64,000 nt of DNA from an uncultured Solirubrobacterales bacterium. Its GTDB lineage: Bacteria > Actinomycetota > Thermoleophilia > Solirubrobacterales > JACPNS01. Made by a program: the position numbers and the translations under genes. Positions within the stretch are counted from its first letter, which is position 1. Each line of letters opens with the position of its first letter. This document shows, piece by piece, positions 36,321 through 46,104 of this stretch. The notes below the pieces were generated by a model. It ran no database searches, had not been told where the DNA came from, and saw only the letters and a program-made list of their open reading frames with translations. The stretch covers positions 248,001 to 312,000 of the forward strand of contig CAKZMQ010000007.1 in the NCBI GenBank assembly GCA_937128795.1. Reading direction: 5' to 3'.

Positions 36321-38740
36321 ATCTGCGGGTGATTAAAGCACAACGTCGGCCGAACGCCAAACTCGACCGAAGGTCCGCTTACCGATTACAACCGATGTTG
36401 CACGGTCGCATCGTTGTCGATGACCCCCACATGGGTGAATCCCCCACTTTGGCGATAGTGCACGCCTCCACTCGCGATCCAAAGGTCGAAATCGGGCCAT
36501 CGAGCGGTGGCTGGCGGCTCGCGACGTCCGATCTCAAAATGGGGATCGCGATCATCACGCGATCGAGCCAGATCCTCGAGGTCAACGCTCCGTTGGCAAG
36601 CATGCTCGAAGTCGATGCCGACCTCTTGACGAGCCGCGTCCGGCAGGCCGACGGCGACACCACACTTGTGCGGCTTCAACAGGATTTCAGCGCAGTGGCG
36701 ACCGCTGGGCCCGGTCAGTACGAAATCTTGATTCACCGCAGCAGCGGCGAGGCATTCCCCGCCGAGGTGCGCGTAATGGCGCTGGAGAACGACGATCCGA
36801 CGCAACCCGACGCGCTCCTATGCTCGATCACCGACCGCTCGATCGAAGAGGCCGAAGTCGAGCGATTGACTCGCAACGAACTGCGCGCAACTCAGGCGCT
36901 GAATTCGTTCCCCGAATCAATTGCGATCCTCGACGCCGACGGCGTGATCCTTGCGAACAACAAGGCTTGGGATCGTTTCGCGCTTGAAAACGGCGGTGAG
37001 ATCTCGGCGGTCGGACCGGGGACCAACTACTTGGATGTCTGCGGGCGAGCCGGTGCGAGTTGCGAGGACGCACGCATCGCGGGGCGCGGAATCCGCGACG
37101 TGATCAGCGGAAAATCGCACGAGTTCAGATTTGAATACGAGTGCCATTCATCCAGCGAAAAACGCTGGTTCGAACTGAGTGTCTCGCGTTTTCGTGAACT
37201 CGGCGAGAGCCGCGTGGTCGTCTGCCACGAAAACATCACGCAACGACGCGTCGCAACCGACCAGCTCGCGCTGCAGGCCCAACTGCTTGCTGAAGTTCAC
37301 GCGGCCGTCGTCGCCTGTGACTTGGGCGGAAAGATCATCTACTGGAGTCGCGGGGCGACTGAACTGCTCGGTCACGATCCCGACTCGGTACTCGGTCGCG
37401 AGCTCAGCGAGATGCTCGACGGATTTCCGGAGACGGAATGTGAAGACGACTGCGCGTGGGAGCCGCAAAGTCGAGAGGCGCAGATCCCGTTGGTTCGAGC
37501 TGATGGTGTCGAATTCACTGCACAGTTGAGCGAAAACCCGTTCAAGGACCCTCGGGGCGCGGTCGCCGGAACTATCACGATCGTCACCGACGTTTCCGAG
37601 CGGGCAGCGCGCGAACAGCAGCTGGCCAGCTCATACGAATACATGCTCACAGTCAGCCAAAGCATCGGCGACGGCCTGTTCACGCTCGATCACGAGGGCT
37701 GCGTTATCAACATGAACCCCTCGGCCGAACGGCTGCTCGGCTGGAGTGAGATCGAGTTGATGGGCAAACCGATACTCGACGCGATCGGCTACGAACTCAA
37801 CCTCTCCGATCGAAACGGAGTTTGGGCCACTCGAGTCGAGGATGACTACTTCCAGACTCGCGACGGACGTCAGATTCCGGTCGCTCACACGACTTCGCCG
37901 TTCGAGACGGACGGCGGAATCTCCGGCGCAGTCGTCACGTTCACGGACATAACCACGCAGAAGCTCGAACATAAGCGTTTGGAGCTGGAGATCGAGGATG
38001 CGATCTGGGTGGAGCGCATCAATCGTGCGTTCGAACTCGACCAGTTCGACCTGCACGTCCAACCGATTTTCGACGTTTCGACCGGTCAGCACACGCAGAA
38101 CGAACTGCTGCTTCGAATGCACGACAAAGACGGCCTGCTCGTCCCACCAAGAGACTTTCTGCCGGCCGCAGAACGCCAGGGCTTGATCCAGGAGATCGAT
38201 CGCTGGGTGGTCCGGCGCGCCGCAAACCTGGCGGGCGAAGGACATCCCGTGGAATTCAACCTCTCAGCGGGTTCGCTTTGCGACCCCGAACTCGCTGACT
38301 TCATCATTGACGAGATGGAGGCTGCCGGAGCCGACCCCACCAAGGTGGTTGTGGAGATCACGGAGACCGCGATCGTTGAGAACGATGAATCTGCGGAAGA
38401 CATCCTGAGAAAGCTCCGCGTGAACGGCTTTCGGATCGCGCTCGATGATTTTGGTACCGGCTACGGGTCGTTCACCTACCTCAAGAACCTGCCGGTTGAT
38501 TACTTGAAGATCGACATCGAGTTCATCCGAGACCTCCCGACCAACGAGAGCAGCAGAAGCGTCGTGGAGGCATGCGTTCGGCTTGCCAAAAGCTTCGGCC
38601 TGACAACCGTCGCGGAGGGCGTCGAGGATTTGGACACCGTTGCGTTGCTCGGTCAGATGGGCGTCGATCAGATGCAGGGCTTCGCGCTTGGCGAGCCGGA
38701 ACCGTTTTTCATCGAGAAGCAGAGCTACGAGAACGGCTGA
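36290..38740 (+). CDS. Multi-PAS and EAL-domain cyclic-di-GMP phosphodiesterase-like protein (no GGDEF)
   Basis: Repeated PAS-like segments; EAL motifs NELLLRM, FNLSAGSL, VVVEITETAIVEN, IALDDFGTGYGSFTYLKNLPVDYLKID, TVAEGVED; true start probably 36392 or 36431. Confidence 0.88.
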   Translation: MRRCVSSAWAYLRVIKAQRRPNAKLDRRSAYRLQPMLHGRIVVDDPHMGESPTLAIVHASTRDPKVEIGPSSGGWRLATSDLKMGIAIITRSSQILEVNAPLASMLEVDADLLTSRVRQADGDTTLVRLQQDFSAVATAGPGQYEILIHRSSGEAFPAEVRVMALENDDPTQPDALLCSITDRSIEEAEVERLTRNELRATQALNSFPESIAILDADGVILANNKAWDRFALENGGEISAVGPGTNYLDVCGRAGASCEDARIAGRGIRDVISGKSHEFRFEYECHSSSEKRWFELSVSRFRELGESRVVVCHENITQRRVATDQLALQAQLLAEVHAAVVACDLGGKIIYWSRGATELLGHDPDSVLGRELSEMLDGFPETECEDDCAWEPQSREAQIPLVRADGVEFTAQLSENPFKDPRGAVAGTITIVTDVSERAAREQQLASSYEYMLTVSQSIGDGLFTLDHEGCVINMNPSAERLLGWSEIELMGKPILDAIGYELNLSDRNGVWATRVEDDYFQTRDGRQIPVAHTTSPFETDGGISGAVVTFTDITTQKLEHKRLELEIEDAIWVERINRAFELDQFDLHVQPIFDVSTGQHTQNELLLRMHDKDGLLVPPRDFLPAAERQGLIQEIDRWVVRRAANLAGEGHPVEFNLSAGSLCDPELADFIIDEMEAAGADPTKVVVEITETAIVENDESAEDILRKLRVNGFRIALDDFGTGYGSFTYLKNLPVDYLKIDIEFIRDLPTNESSRSVVEACVRLAKSFGLTTVAEGVEDLDTVALLGQMGVDQMQGFALGEPEPFFIEKQSYENG

Positions 38741-38758
38741 ACGGCCGTCGGGGCCTAA

Positions 38759-39523
38759 TCAGCCTTCGGAGCTGTTTTCTTTGGAGGTCTGCTCCGCTGG
38801 CTCCTGAGCAGCCGGAGTTTGACCGCCGTTTGCCTCGGCGGCTTCCGCAGCTTCGGCTGCCCGCATCGCAGCAACGCGTTCCTCGTGCGCCTTGGCCTCT
38901 GCGGCCTTGCGCTCGCGCTTGGCCTTCTTGGAGGCCTCTTCCTGCTTGGCGACCTCGTCGGCGTGGGATTTGACAGCCTCTTTGGTCGGACCGAGCACCA
39001 TCGTCATGTTGCGGCCCTCCTGCAGTGGGTGCTGCTCGATCTGACCAAGATCCTTGACCTCTTCGGCCATTTTCATCAGCAGTTCACGGCCGCGTTCTGG
39101 ATGTTCGCGCTCACGACCGCGGAACATGATCGTCACCTTGACCTTGTCTGCGTGTTTGAGAAATCGCACGACGTGGCCTTTTTTGGTGTCGTAGTCGTGT
39201 GTGGCGATTTTTGGACGAAGCTTTATCTCGCGGATCGTGATCTGCGTCTGGTGCTTCTTGGCCGACTTGGCCTTCTGCGCCTGCTCGTACTTGTACTTGG
39301 AGTAGTCGAGGACGCGGCATACCGGCGGACGGGAGTCGGGTGCGACTTCGACGAGGTCGAGGTCTCGCTCCTGCGCGTACTTCAAGGCTTCCTCCGTCGG
39401 AAGCACACCGATCTGCGAGCCATCGTCTCCGATCAAGCGCACTTCCTTGACGCGGATGCGCTCGTTGATGCGCGTGTTGTCCCGCTCCGGGGGACGACGG
39501 TCAAACCTGCGAGGAAGTGCCAC
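38759..39523 (-). CDS. infC: Translation initiation factor IF-3 with Ala/Glu-rich C-terminal extension
   Basis: [71 protein letters not shown]. Confidence 0.96.
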   Translation of the reverse strand: MALPRRFDRRPPERDNTRINERIRVKEVRLIGDDGSQIGVLPTEEALKYAQERDLDLVEVAPDSRPPVCRVLDYSKYKYEQAQKAKSAKKHQTQITIREIKLRPKIATHDYDTKKGHVVRFLKHADKVKVTIMFRGREREHPERGRELLMKMAEEVKDLGQIEQHPLQEGRNMTMVLGPTKEAVKSHADEVAKQEEASKKAKRERKAAEAKAHEERVAAMRAAEAAEAAEANGGQTPAAQEPAEQTSKENSSEG

Positions 39524-39633
39524 TAGCTAGCGCCTACTGCCGAGGCGGACGCAATGCGTGCCGAGACCACGGTCTGGGTCGGATTTGTTGGCGCTGTGAA
39601 AAACAAGTGGACCAAGGATAACCGAGATCGTAA

Positions 39634-41556
39634 TCAGCGTTCGCGGTGAGCAACTTCTTCGCGAAGTTTTTCGATCGTTTCGCCGATGTCGGCGCGCTCG
39701 CCGTCGCCTTCATCGTGACGTTTCCGCGGCGCGACGGAGTCGGTCTGAATCTCTTCGTCGCCGACCACCCACATGTACGGTGCCTTGGCGAGTTCGGCCT
39801 CGCGAATCTTCTTGCCGACAGATTCGGTGCGCTCGTCGACGTGCGCGCGCATGCCGGCGTCGAGCAGTCTGCCGGCGAGCTCGTTGGCGTAGTCATTGTG
39901 CTTGTCAGAAACCGGGATGATCTGCACCTGGATCGGCGCGAGCCAGAGCGGGAAGTCGCCGCCGTAGTGCTCGATCAGGATGCCGATGAAGCGCTCGAAG
40001 CTGCCGAACAGCGCGCGGTGGATCATCACCGGCCGCTGCTCCTCGTTGTTTGCACCGGTGTACGTCAGATCGAATCGCTCGGGCATCGAATAGTCGAGTT
40101 GCACAGTGCCGAGTTGCCAGCTACGGCCGAGTGAATCCTTCATGTGAAGGTCGATCTTCGGGCCGTAGAAGGCACCATCGCCGGGATTGACCTCGTACTC
40201 GAGCCCTTCCTCCTGGAGCGCATTCTCAAGCGCGGCCTCCGCGCGATCCCACATCTCGTCGGTGCCAACACGCTGTTCCGGTCGAGTTGAAAGTTCAAGT
40301 CGCGGTTCGAAACCGAAGATCTCGTAGATGAAGAAGCCGAACCTGAGGCACTCGATCACCTCCTGCTGCACCTGCTCCTCCGTACAGAAGATGTGCGCGT
40401 CGTCCTGCGTGATATGGCGGACGCGCATCAGGCCGTGGAGCGTGCCCGATGGTTCGTGTCGGTGGACCAGTCCGTCCTCGGAATAGCGGATCGGCAGGTC
40501 GCGGTAGCTGCGGCGCTCGTTCTTGTATATCTGGAGGTGTGCAGGGCAGTTCATCGGCTTGATGCCCATCGGCCTGTCCTCGACGTCGGTGAAATACATG
40601 TTGTCGCGGTACTTGTCCCAGTGGCCGCTGATCTTCCACAGTTCGACGTCGAGCAGGATCGGTGTCTTCACGCGGTGGTATCCGCGTCGCGCGTTCTCCT
40701 TCGACCAGAGTTCCTGCAGTGAACTCCAGATCTTCATGCCGTTTGGGTGCCAGAACGGAGATCCGGGAGAAAGTTCGTTGAAGTGGAAGAGGTCGAGCTG
40801 CTTGCCGAGGCGACGGTGATCGCGCTTCTTGGCCTCCTCGATCATCGCGAGGTGCTCCTTGAGGTCATCCTTGCTCAGGAACGCCGTGCCATAGATACGT
40901 GTGAGCATCGTGCGGTTGGCGTCACCGCGCCAGTAGGCACCGGCGATGCTTGTGAGTTTGAAGGCCTTGATCTTGCTCGTGTCGGTCGCGTGAGGCCCAC
41001 GGCAGAGATCGGTGAACGGTCCGTTCGTGTAGAGGCTGACGGTTTCGGCGCCTTCGTTCTTGATCAGATCTTCGATCAGCTCGACCTTGTAGTCCTGACC
41101 CTCTCGCGTGAACTTGTCCATCGCGTCGCCGGTCGAGATGTCTTCGCGCGTGAAGACCTCCTTGGCCTTGATGTGCTCACGCATCTTCGCCTCGATGCGC
41201 TCGAAGTCGGCGTCGCTGACCTCGGCGCCCTCGGGAAACTCGAAGTCGTAGTAGAAACCGTTCTCGATCGGCGGTCCGATGCTGATCTTCACGCCCGGGT
41301 AGAGCTCCATCACCGCGGCGGCGAGCACGTGAGCGGTGTCGTGGCGGACGAGCTCGAGCGCCTCGGGCGATTTGCCCGTAATGATGCTGATCTGAGCCCC
41401 GTCCGGCAGCTCGCGACCAAGGTCGCGAAGCTCGCCGTTGACCTCTATCGCGAGCGCTGCGCGGGCCAGACCCTCGCCGATTGCAAGCGCGGCGTCTCCC
41501 CCGGTCGCGCCCTCAGCGAGTTCAAGCACCGTCCCATCTGGAAGCATGACGTTCAT
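39634..41556 (-). CDS. thrS: Threonyl-tRNA synthetase
   Basis: TGS, HD...H editing-like motif RHDTAHVLAAAVMELYPG, MGIKPMNCPAHLQIYKNERRSYRDLPIRYSE; start MNVMLPDGT. Confidence 0.96.
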   Translation of the reverse strand: MNVMLPDGTVLELAEGATGGDAALAIGEGLARAALAIEVNGELRDLGRELPDGAQISIITGKSPEALELVRHDTAHVLAAAVMELYPGVKISIGPPIENGFYYDFEFPEGAEVSDADFERIEAKMREHIKAKEVFTREDISTGDAMDKFTREGQDYKVELIEDLIKNEGAETVSLYTNGPFTDLCRGPHATDTSKIKAFKLTSIAGAYWRGDANRTMLTRIYGTAFLSKDDLKEHLAMIEEAKKRDHRRLGKQLDLFHFNELSPGSPFWHPNGMKIWSSLQELWSKENARRGYHRVKTPILLDVELWKISGHWDKYRDNMYFTDVEDRPMGIKPMNCPAHLQIYKNERRSYRDLPIRYSEDGLVHRHEPSGTLHGLMRVRHITQDDAHIFCTEEQVQQEVIECLRFGFFIYEIFGFEPRLELSTRPEQRVGTDEMWDRAEAALENALQEEGLEYEVNPGDGAFYGPKIDLHMKDSLGRSWQLGTVQLDYSMPERFDLTYTGANNEEQRPVMIHRALFGSFERFIGILIEHYGGDFPLWLAPIQVQIIPVSDKHNDYANELAGRLLDAGMRAHVDERTESVGKKIREAELAKAPYMWVVGDEEIQTDSVAPRKRHDEGDGERADIGETIEKLREEVAHRER

Positions 41557-41585
41557 CGGTCGCGATCCTAGACCACCAATCCCCC

Positions 41586-41640
41586 ACAACTTTGTAAAAC
41601 CAGGTTCCCCTTTTGCAAACCTTGTTTTCTGGTTGGGGTG
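41586..41640. repeat. Second dispersed repeat family, copy 2 (core 41586-41610)
   Basis: ACAACTTTGTAAAACCAGGTTCCCC vs 8723-8747, 24/25 identical, same strand; overlapping weak hairpins AACCAG/CTGGTT and AGGTT/AACCT. Confidence 0.7.
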
Positions 41641-41785
41641 GGGAGACGATCGTTCGATTTGAGGATGCATCGGTCCTCTGCTCACTTTATGATCGCCTGA
41701 GTTGTCGGAATCAGGTACTGAGGCTGATCCGGCAGGTTCGCCCTCCACCCCAGTCCGAACGAATCATTGAGAAAGGCTCTCGCCA

Positions 41786-42508
41786 ATGTCATATGAACCC
41801 GCAGGAACGGTCGTCGTGCCGCCTGACAAGGCCGTATTCACGGTCGACTACGAAGAAAAGCGCAGTCGACTGACCACGTTTTTCCGTCTCATCACCGTGA
41901 TTCCTCACGTGATCTGGCTGATGCTCTACGGAATCGTCGCGAGTTTTGCGGTGATCTTCGCGTGGTTTGCAATCGTCTTCACTGCCAAGTTCCCGGCCGG
42001 GCTCTACAGCTTCGTCGAGGGCTACTTGCGGTATTACGCACGCGTCGTCGCCTACGCATATCTGGCCACCGACAAGTTTCCGCCGTTCACCGGCAGCCGC
42101 GACGAGCCATATGCCGCCAATTTGGACATCGGTCCTGCGCTTGAGAAGTACAGCCGCTGGAAGACATTCTTCCGTGGGATCCTGATCATCCCGTTCTACA
42201 TCGTGGCCTACGTGTTCCAGATCATCTACCAGTTGGTCGCGATCATCTGCTGGTTCGCGATCGTGATCATGGGCAAGCAGCCGAAGGGCCTGCAGGACGC
42301 GCTGCTGTTCGGTCTTAGCTACCCGGTGCGTTTGATGACGTACTACTGCCTATTGACCGAGGCGTGGCCGACCGAGTTCACCGACGACGCGGTGCAGGAC
42401 GATCTCGCGTCACTGGGTGCGGCTCCCGCCGCCGCCGCAGCTCCGTCAATGCCAGAACCACCTGCTCCTCCGCCACCTCCCACGCCGCCTGCGCCTCCGG
42501 CGCAGTAG
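41786..42508 (+). CDS. DUF4389-like membrane protein with Pro/Ala-rich C-terminal tail
   Basis: RLTTFFRLITVIPHVIWLMLYGIVASFAVIFAWFAIVFTAKFPAGLYSFVEGYLRYYARVVAYAYLATDKFPPF. Confidence 0.8.
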   Translation: MSYEPAGTVVVPPDKAVFTVDYEEKRSRLTTFFRLITVIPHVIWLMLYGIVASFAVIFAWFAIVFTAKFPAGLYSFVEGYLRYYARVVAYAYLATDKFPPFTGSRDEPYAANLDIGPALEKYSRWKTFFRGILIIPFYIVAYVFQIIYQLVAIICWFAIVIMGKQPKGLQDALLFGLSYPVRLMTYYCLLTEAWPTEFTDDAVQDDLASLGAAPAAAAAPSMPEPPAPPPPPTPPAPPAQ

Positions 42509-42534
42509 TTGGCTGAATCGCATCGCATGAAATT

Positions 42535-42565
42535 GAGGGTCGGCCAAGTGGTCGGCCCTCTTTTT
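42535..42565 (+). terminator. Rho-independent terminator downstream of the DUF4389-like gene
   Basis: GAGGGTCGGCC-AAGT-GGTCGGCCCTC-TTTTT. Confidence 0.85.
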
Positions 42566-42608
42566 CTGTCGCGGGTTCGTTTCGGCGAGGTCTGGCCGCG
42601 CTTGACTA

Positions 42609-43004
42609 CTAGTAGTTCCCGCAGTAGCGAGTGACCGCGCCGTCGTCGATCTGCACGTTGATGCGGTCGGTGCGAAAATCGAGCGTCACCACCTGCTGCT
42701 CACCGTCGACCACGACAGTCCTGACCGTTTGGTCGATCGACTCGGCGAAATCCTCCGCATCAGAGAGCAATTTGCCTTCGATGTCTGAGAGCTCAAAGCC
42801 TTCGGGTGTGCCCTGCTCGCAGAGATACTCGACCTCAGACGTTGCGCCTGAGTCGCCGTGAGTCTCGCCGCTGCCGGTGCGCTCCGCGTCGGCGACGAGG
42901 ATCACGACCATCGCGATTACGGCGATCACCGCGAAGAAAATTGCTGGCCAATGGGCGCGTGAGGCGTGCGGACCATGGTTGTGGGGTTTGCGGTGGTGCA
43001 TCAT
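42609..43004 (-). CDS. Hypothetical single-pass membrane protein
   Basis: HWPAIFFAVIAVIAMVVILVADAE plus extracytoplasmic domain. Confidence 0.6.
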   Translation of the reverse strand: MMHHRKPHNHGPHASRAHWPAIFFAVIAVIAMVVILVADAERTGSGETHGDSGATSEVEYLCEQGTPEGFELSDIEGKLLSDAEDFAESIDQTVRTVVVDGEQQVVTLDFRTDRINVQIDDGAVTRYCGNY

Positions 43005-43027
43005 TCGCCCAGACTAACGGCGGCTGA

Positions 43028-43525
43028 CTACGTCGTGCGGCGCGAGAGGTGGTAGAGCGCAATTCCCGCGGCAACCGAGACATTCAGGGATTCCTTCCGG
43101 CCGTATTGAGGTATCTCCAGTGTCGCGTCGCAACTTGACACCACAGCTTTGGGGAGGCCATCGGTTTCGCTGCCCAGAACCAGCGCAAACTCGGCGATCG
43201 GCAACTCGTAGTCGAATAGGTTGATCGCCTCGATTGATTGCTCGAGTGCGACTATTGCGGTGGCGCTTGGCAGGCGCTGAATGGCCTGCTGCGTAGTCGG
43301 TGCATGCGAGATACTCAGGGAGTTCTGAGCGCCGAGTGCCGTTTTCGCTATCGACTTGCTGTTGGCGGAAATGACGACCGGCGATCGATCGTCTTCCTCG
43401 CCCAGGTCGGGATATGGCGTTATCCCCACGCACACGAGTTCGCCGCCGCCCACCGCATCGAGCGTCCGCATGATCGACCCTACGTTGTAGGTGCTGCGAA
43501 TGTTGTCCAGGATCACAACCGGCAT
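43028..43525 (-). CDS. TrmH/SpoU-family RNA methyltransferase (short form)
   Basis: ILDNIRSTYNVGSIMRTLDAVG, LVLGSETDGLPKAVVSSCDATLEIPQYGRKESLNVSVAAGIALYHL. Confidence 0.9.
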   Translation of the reverse strand: MPVVILDNIRSTYNVGSIMRTLDAVGGGELVCVGITPYPDLGEEDDRSPVVISANSKSIAKTALGAQNSLSISHAPTTQQAIQRLPSATAIVALEQSIEAINLFDYELPIAEFALVLGSETDGLPKAVVSSCDATLEIPQYGRKESLNVSVAAGIALYHLSRRTT

Positions 43526-43576
43526 GCCGCGATCCTAAGCGGCGAACGTCGTCGCGGCTTGGCAACGATGGAAACT

Positions 43577-43624
43577 GCCGCGTGCCCTGTCCGCGAGGCG
43601 TGCCGCATGGACAGGGCATGCGGC
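43577..43624. repeat. 16-bp inverted repeat GCCGCGTGCCCTGTCC / GGACAGGGCATGCGGC, 16-nt loop
   Basis: 15/16 arm match (43577-43592, 43609-43624). Confidence 0.8.
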
Positions 43625-43660
43625 GGTACGCCGCTTGCGAATCAGGTTTCGATCAGCGAT

Positions 43661-44806
43661 TCAGAGACCGAGCGTCGCGCCGATGATCTCGCGCTGAATT
43701 TCGCTGGTGCCGGCGAAGATCGTGCCGACGAGACCGGCGCGGACGTGCTTCTCCATGTCGTACTCCAGCGCATATCCGTAGCCGCCCATCATCTGCATGC
43801 CCTCGAGTGAGATCTGTTTGGCGACCTCGGTGCTCTTGAGCTTGGCCATCGATGCTTCTTTGGCGAATACGCGGTTCGGGTCTTCGTCGATCGCCTGCGC
43901 GATGTCGTAGATCAGCAGACGCAGACATTCGAGCTCGGTCGCCATGTCGGCAATGCGGTGCTTGAGCGCCTGGAAGGTGCCGATCGGCTTGCCGAACTGC
44001 TCGCGCTCCTTGACGTAACTCAGCGTGTCGTCGAACGCGCGCTGTGCGATGCCGAGGTACATACCCGAGAGGATGATCCGCTCGCTGTTGAGGCCTGTCA
44101 TCAACTGCATCCAGCCCTTGCCCTCTTCGCCGAGCAGCGATGTGTCGGGAACGAAGCAGTCGGTGAAGAACACGTCGTTCACCTCGTGCGGGCCGGCGAG
44201 CGTCGGAATCGGGTGGATTTCCATACCTTCGGTGCCAGCCGGCACTCCGAGCATCGTGATGCCCTCGTGCTTGGGGCCATCGTTGTCGGTACGGACAATC
44301 GTCAGGATGTTCGACGCGATCGGCGCGTTTGAACACCAGGTCTTCTGCCCGTTGATCACGTATCCGCCATCGACCTTGTCGGCCTTGCAAGTCAACGAGC
44401 CGACGTCCGATCCTGCGCCGGGTTCACTCATCACGATCGCCTCTACGTTGCCCTCGCAGATTCCGCCGAGGATGTTCTGTTTCTGCTCCTCGGTCCCGTG
44501 ACGCTCATATGCGCCCTGGACAATCGCGGTCGTGCCGAAACCCGCCGCCGGGATCATTCCTTTGGCGATGCCCTCCAGGAAGATCGTCTGGTCGACGACC
44601 GTCCCACCGGCTCCACCGTATTCCTCGGGCACGGACACGCCCGTCCAGCCGAGCTCGCCGAGCTTGCGCATGATGTCCATGTTGGTGGGCTCGGTGCCCT
44701 CGGCGGTCAGCTTGTGCCGCTGCTCCATCGTGCCGCACTCGCGCTCGGCGAACTCGCTGATCGCCTCGCGAAAAGCGTTCTGTTCTGACGTGAATTTGAC
44801 CGGCAT
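43661..44806 (-). CDS. Acyl-CoA dehydrogenase
   Basis: AIVMSEPGAGSDVGSLTCKA, INGQKTWCSNAPIASNILTIVRTD, MQMMGGYGYALEYDMEKHVR. Confidence 0.93.
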   Translation of the reverse strand: MPVKFTSEQNAFREAISEFAERECGTMEQRHKLTAEGTEPTNMDIMRKLGELGWTGVSVPEEYGGAGGTVVDQTIFLEGIAKGMIPAAGFGTTAIVQGAYERHGTEEQKQNILGGICEGNVEAIVMSEPGAGSDVGSLTCKADKVDGGYVINGQKTWCSNAPIASNILTIVRTDNDGPKHEGITMLGVPAGTEGMEIHPIPTLAGPHEVNDVFFTDCFVPDTSLLGEEGKGWMQLMTGLNSERIILSGMYLGIAQRAFDDTLSYVKEREQFGKPIGTFQALKHRIADMATELECLRLLIYDIAQAIDEDPNRVFAKEASMAKLKSTEVAKQISLEGMQMMGGYGYALEYDMEKHVRAGLVGTIFAGTSEIQREIIGATLGL

Positions 44807-46032
44807 CAGGCAGCCACCGGAGCTTCGGACTTGACCGCAGGCTTGTACACGGTCACGACGGCCGCGCCGCCGAGTCCGATGTTGTGCTGCAGTCCGACCT
44901 TTGCGCCCTCGACCTGGCGCTTGTCCGCGTCACCGCGAATCTGCCAAGTCAGCTCGGAGGCCTGCGCGAGACCGGTGGCGCCGAGCGGGTGACCCTTGCT
45001 GATCAGCCCGCCGGAGGGATTGACGACCCACTTGCCCCCATAGGTCGTGTCTTCGGATTCGACCAGATCGTGGCCATGGCCGACCTCGGCCATACCGAGC
45101 GCCTCGTAGGTGATCAATTCGTTTGCGGAGAAGCAGTCGTGCAGCTCGATCACGTCGACGTCATCGATCGTCAGGTCTGCCTCTTCGAGCGCCTGTTCTG
45201 CGGCGGTCTTCGACATGTCGAACCCGACGAGGTTGATCGAGGACGCACCCTCGAAGGTGCTCTCCATGTCGGTGACCATCGCCTGCCCGGCGATTTCCAC
45301 CGCCTGGTCCCAAAGGTTGTGCTTGTCGACGAACTCCTCGCTGGCGATCACCACTGCGCCGGAGCCGTCGGAGGTCGGCGAGCACTGCAGCTTGGTCAGC
45401 GGCGTGTGGATCTCCTTGGCTTCCTTGATCTCGTCGAGCGTGTACTCGTCCTGAAACTGTGCGTAGGGGTTGTTGACCGAGTGCTTGTGGTTTTTCCAGC
45501 CGATCCAGGCGTAGTGCTCAGGCTTGGAGCCGTACTTCTCCATGTGCTCGCGACCGGCGTTTCCGAACATCTGCGGTGCCGGCGGCGACTCTTCCCATCC
45601 GCCTCGACCCTCGATCATCGTCATCACGTGCTTGTCCATCGGATTCGTGCGATCGAGAAACTTCGCGCCGAGCGAACCCTTTTCCATCTTCTCGAATCCG
45701 ACGGCGATTGCACAGTCGACGAGGCCGCCCTTGACCGCTTGGCGCGCCATGTACAGCGCACTCGACCCGGTCGAGCAGTTGTTGTTGACGTTTACGACCG
45801 GGATTCCGGTGAGGCCCAGCCCATAGATTGCGCGCTGGCCGGCGGTGCTGTCGCCGTAGCAATAGCCGACATAGGCCTGCTCTACCTCTTTGTAGTCGAT
45901 ACCCGCGTCCTCGAGCGCCTTGGTGCCGGCCTCGAGCACCATGTCCGGGTAGTCCCATTCCTTGGAACCCGGCTTCTCGAACTTGGTCATGCCGACGCCG
46001 ATCACGAACGTCCGGTTTGCTGCGTGTGCCAT
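44806..46032 (-). CDS. Thiolase-family protein (SCP-x/lipid-transfer-type acetyl-CoA acetyltransferase)
   Basis: [71 protein letters not shown]. Confidence 0.9.
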   Translation of the reverse strand: MAHAANRTFVIGVGMTKFEKPGSKEWDYPDMVLEAGTKALEDAGIDYKEVEQAYVGYCYGDSTAGQRAIYGLGLTGIPVVNVNNNCSTGSSALYMARQAVKGGLVDCAIAVGFEKMEKGSLGAKFLDRTNPMDKHVMTMIEGRGGWEESPPAPQMFGNAGREHMEKYGSKPEHYAWIGWKNHKHSVNNPYAQFQDEYTLDEIKEAKEIHTPLTKLQCSPTSDGSGAVVIASEEFVDKHNLWDQAVEIAGQAMVTDMESTFEGASSINLVGFDMSKTAAEQALEEADLTIDDVDVIELHDCFSANELITYEALGMAEVGHGHDLVESEDTTYGGKWVVNPSGGLISKGHPLGATGLAQASELTWQIRGDADKRQVEGAKVGLQHNIGLGGAAVVTVYKPAVKSEAPVAA

Positions 46033-46058
46033 CTCAAATCTCCTGGGAAAAGTGTTTC

Positions 46059-46080
46059 GCTTGTTGAGCGTTCAGCAAGC
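46059..46080. promoter_or_regulatory. Imperfect palindrome GCTTGTTGAGCGTTCAGCAAGC, candidate TetR operator
   Basis: 8/9 arm match in the divergent thiolase/TetR intergenic region. Confidence 0.6.
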
Positions 46081-46104
46081 GGGATAGTACCTTGTCATCG
46101 AACG

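Noticed and set aside
41820-41880. Possible sigma-28 promoters elsewhere (e.g. GCCGATAA at 15482, 26293; TAAA...GCCGAA near 36334)
   Set aside because: TAAA absent or spacing not 15 nt.
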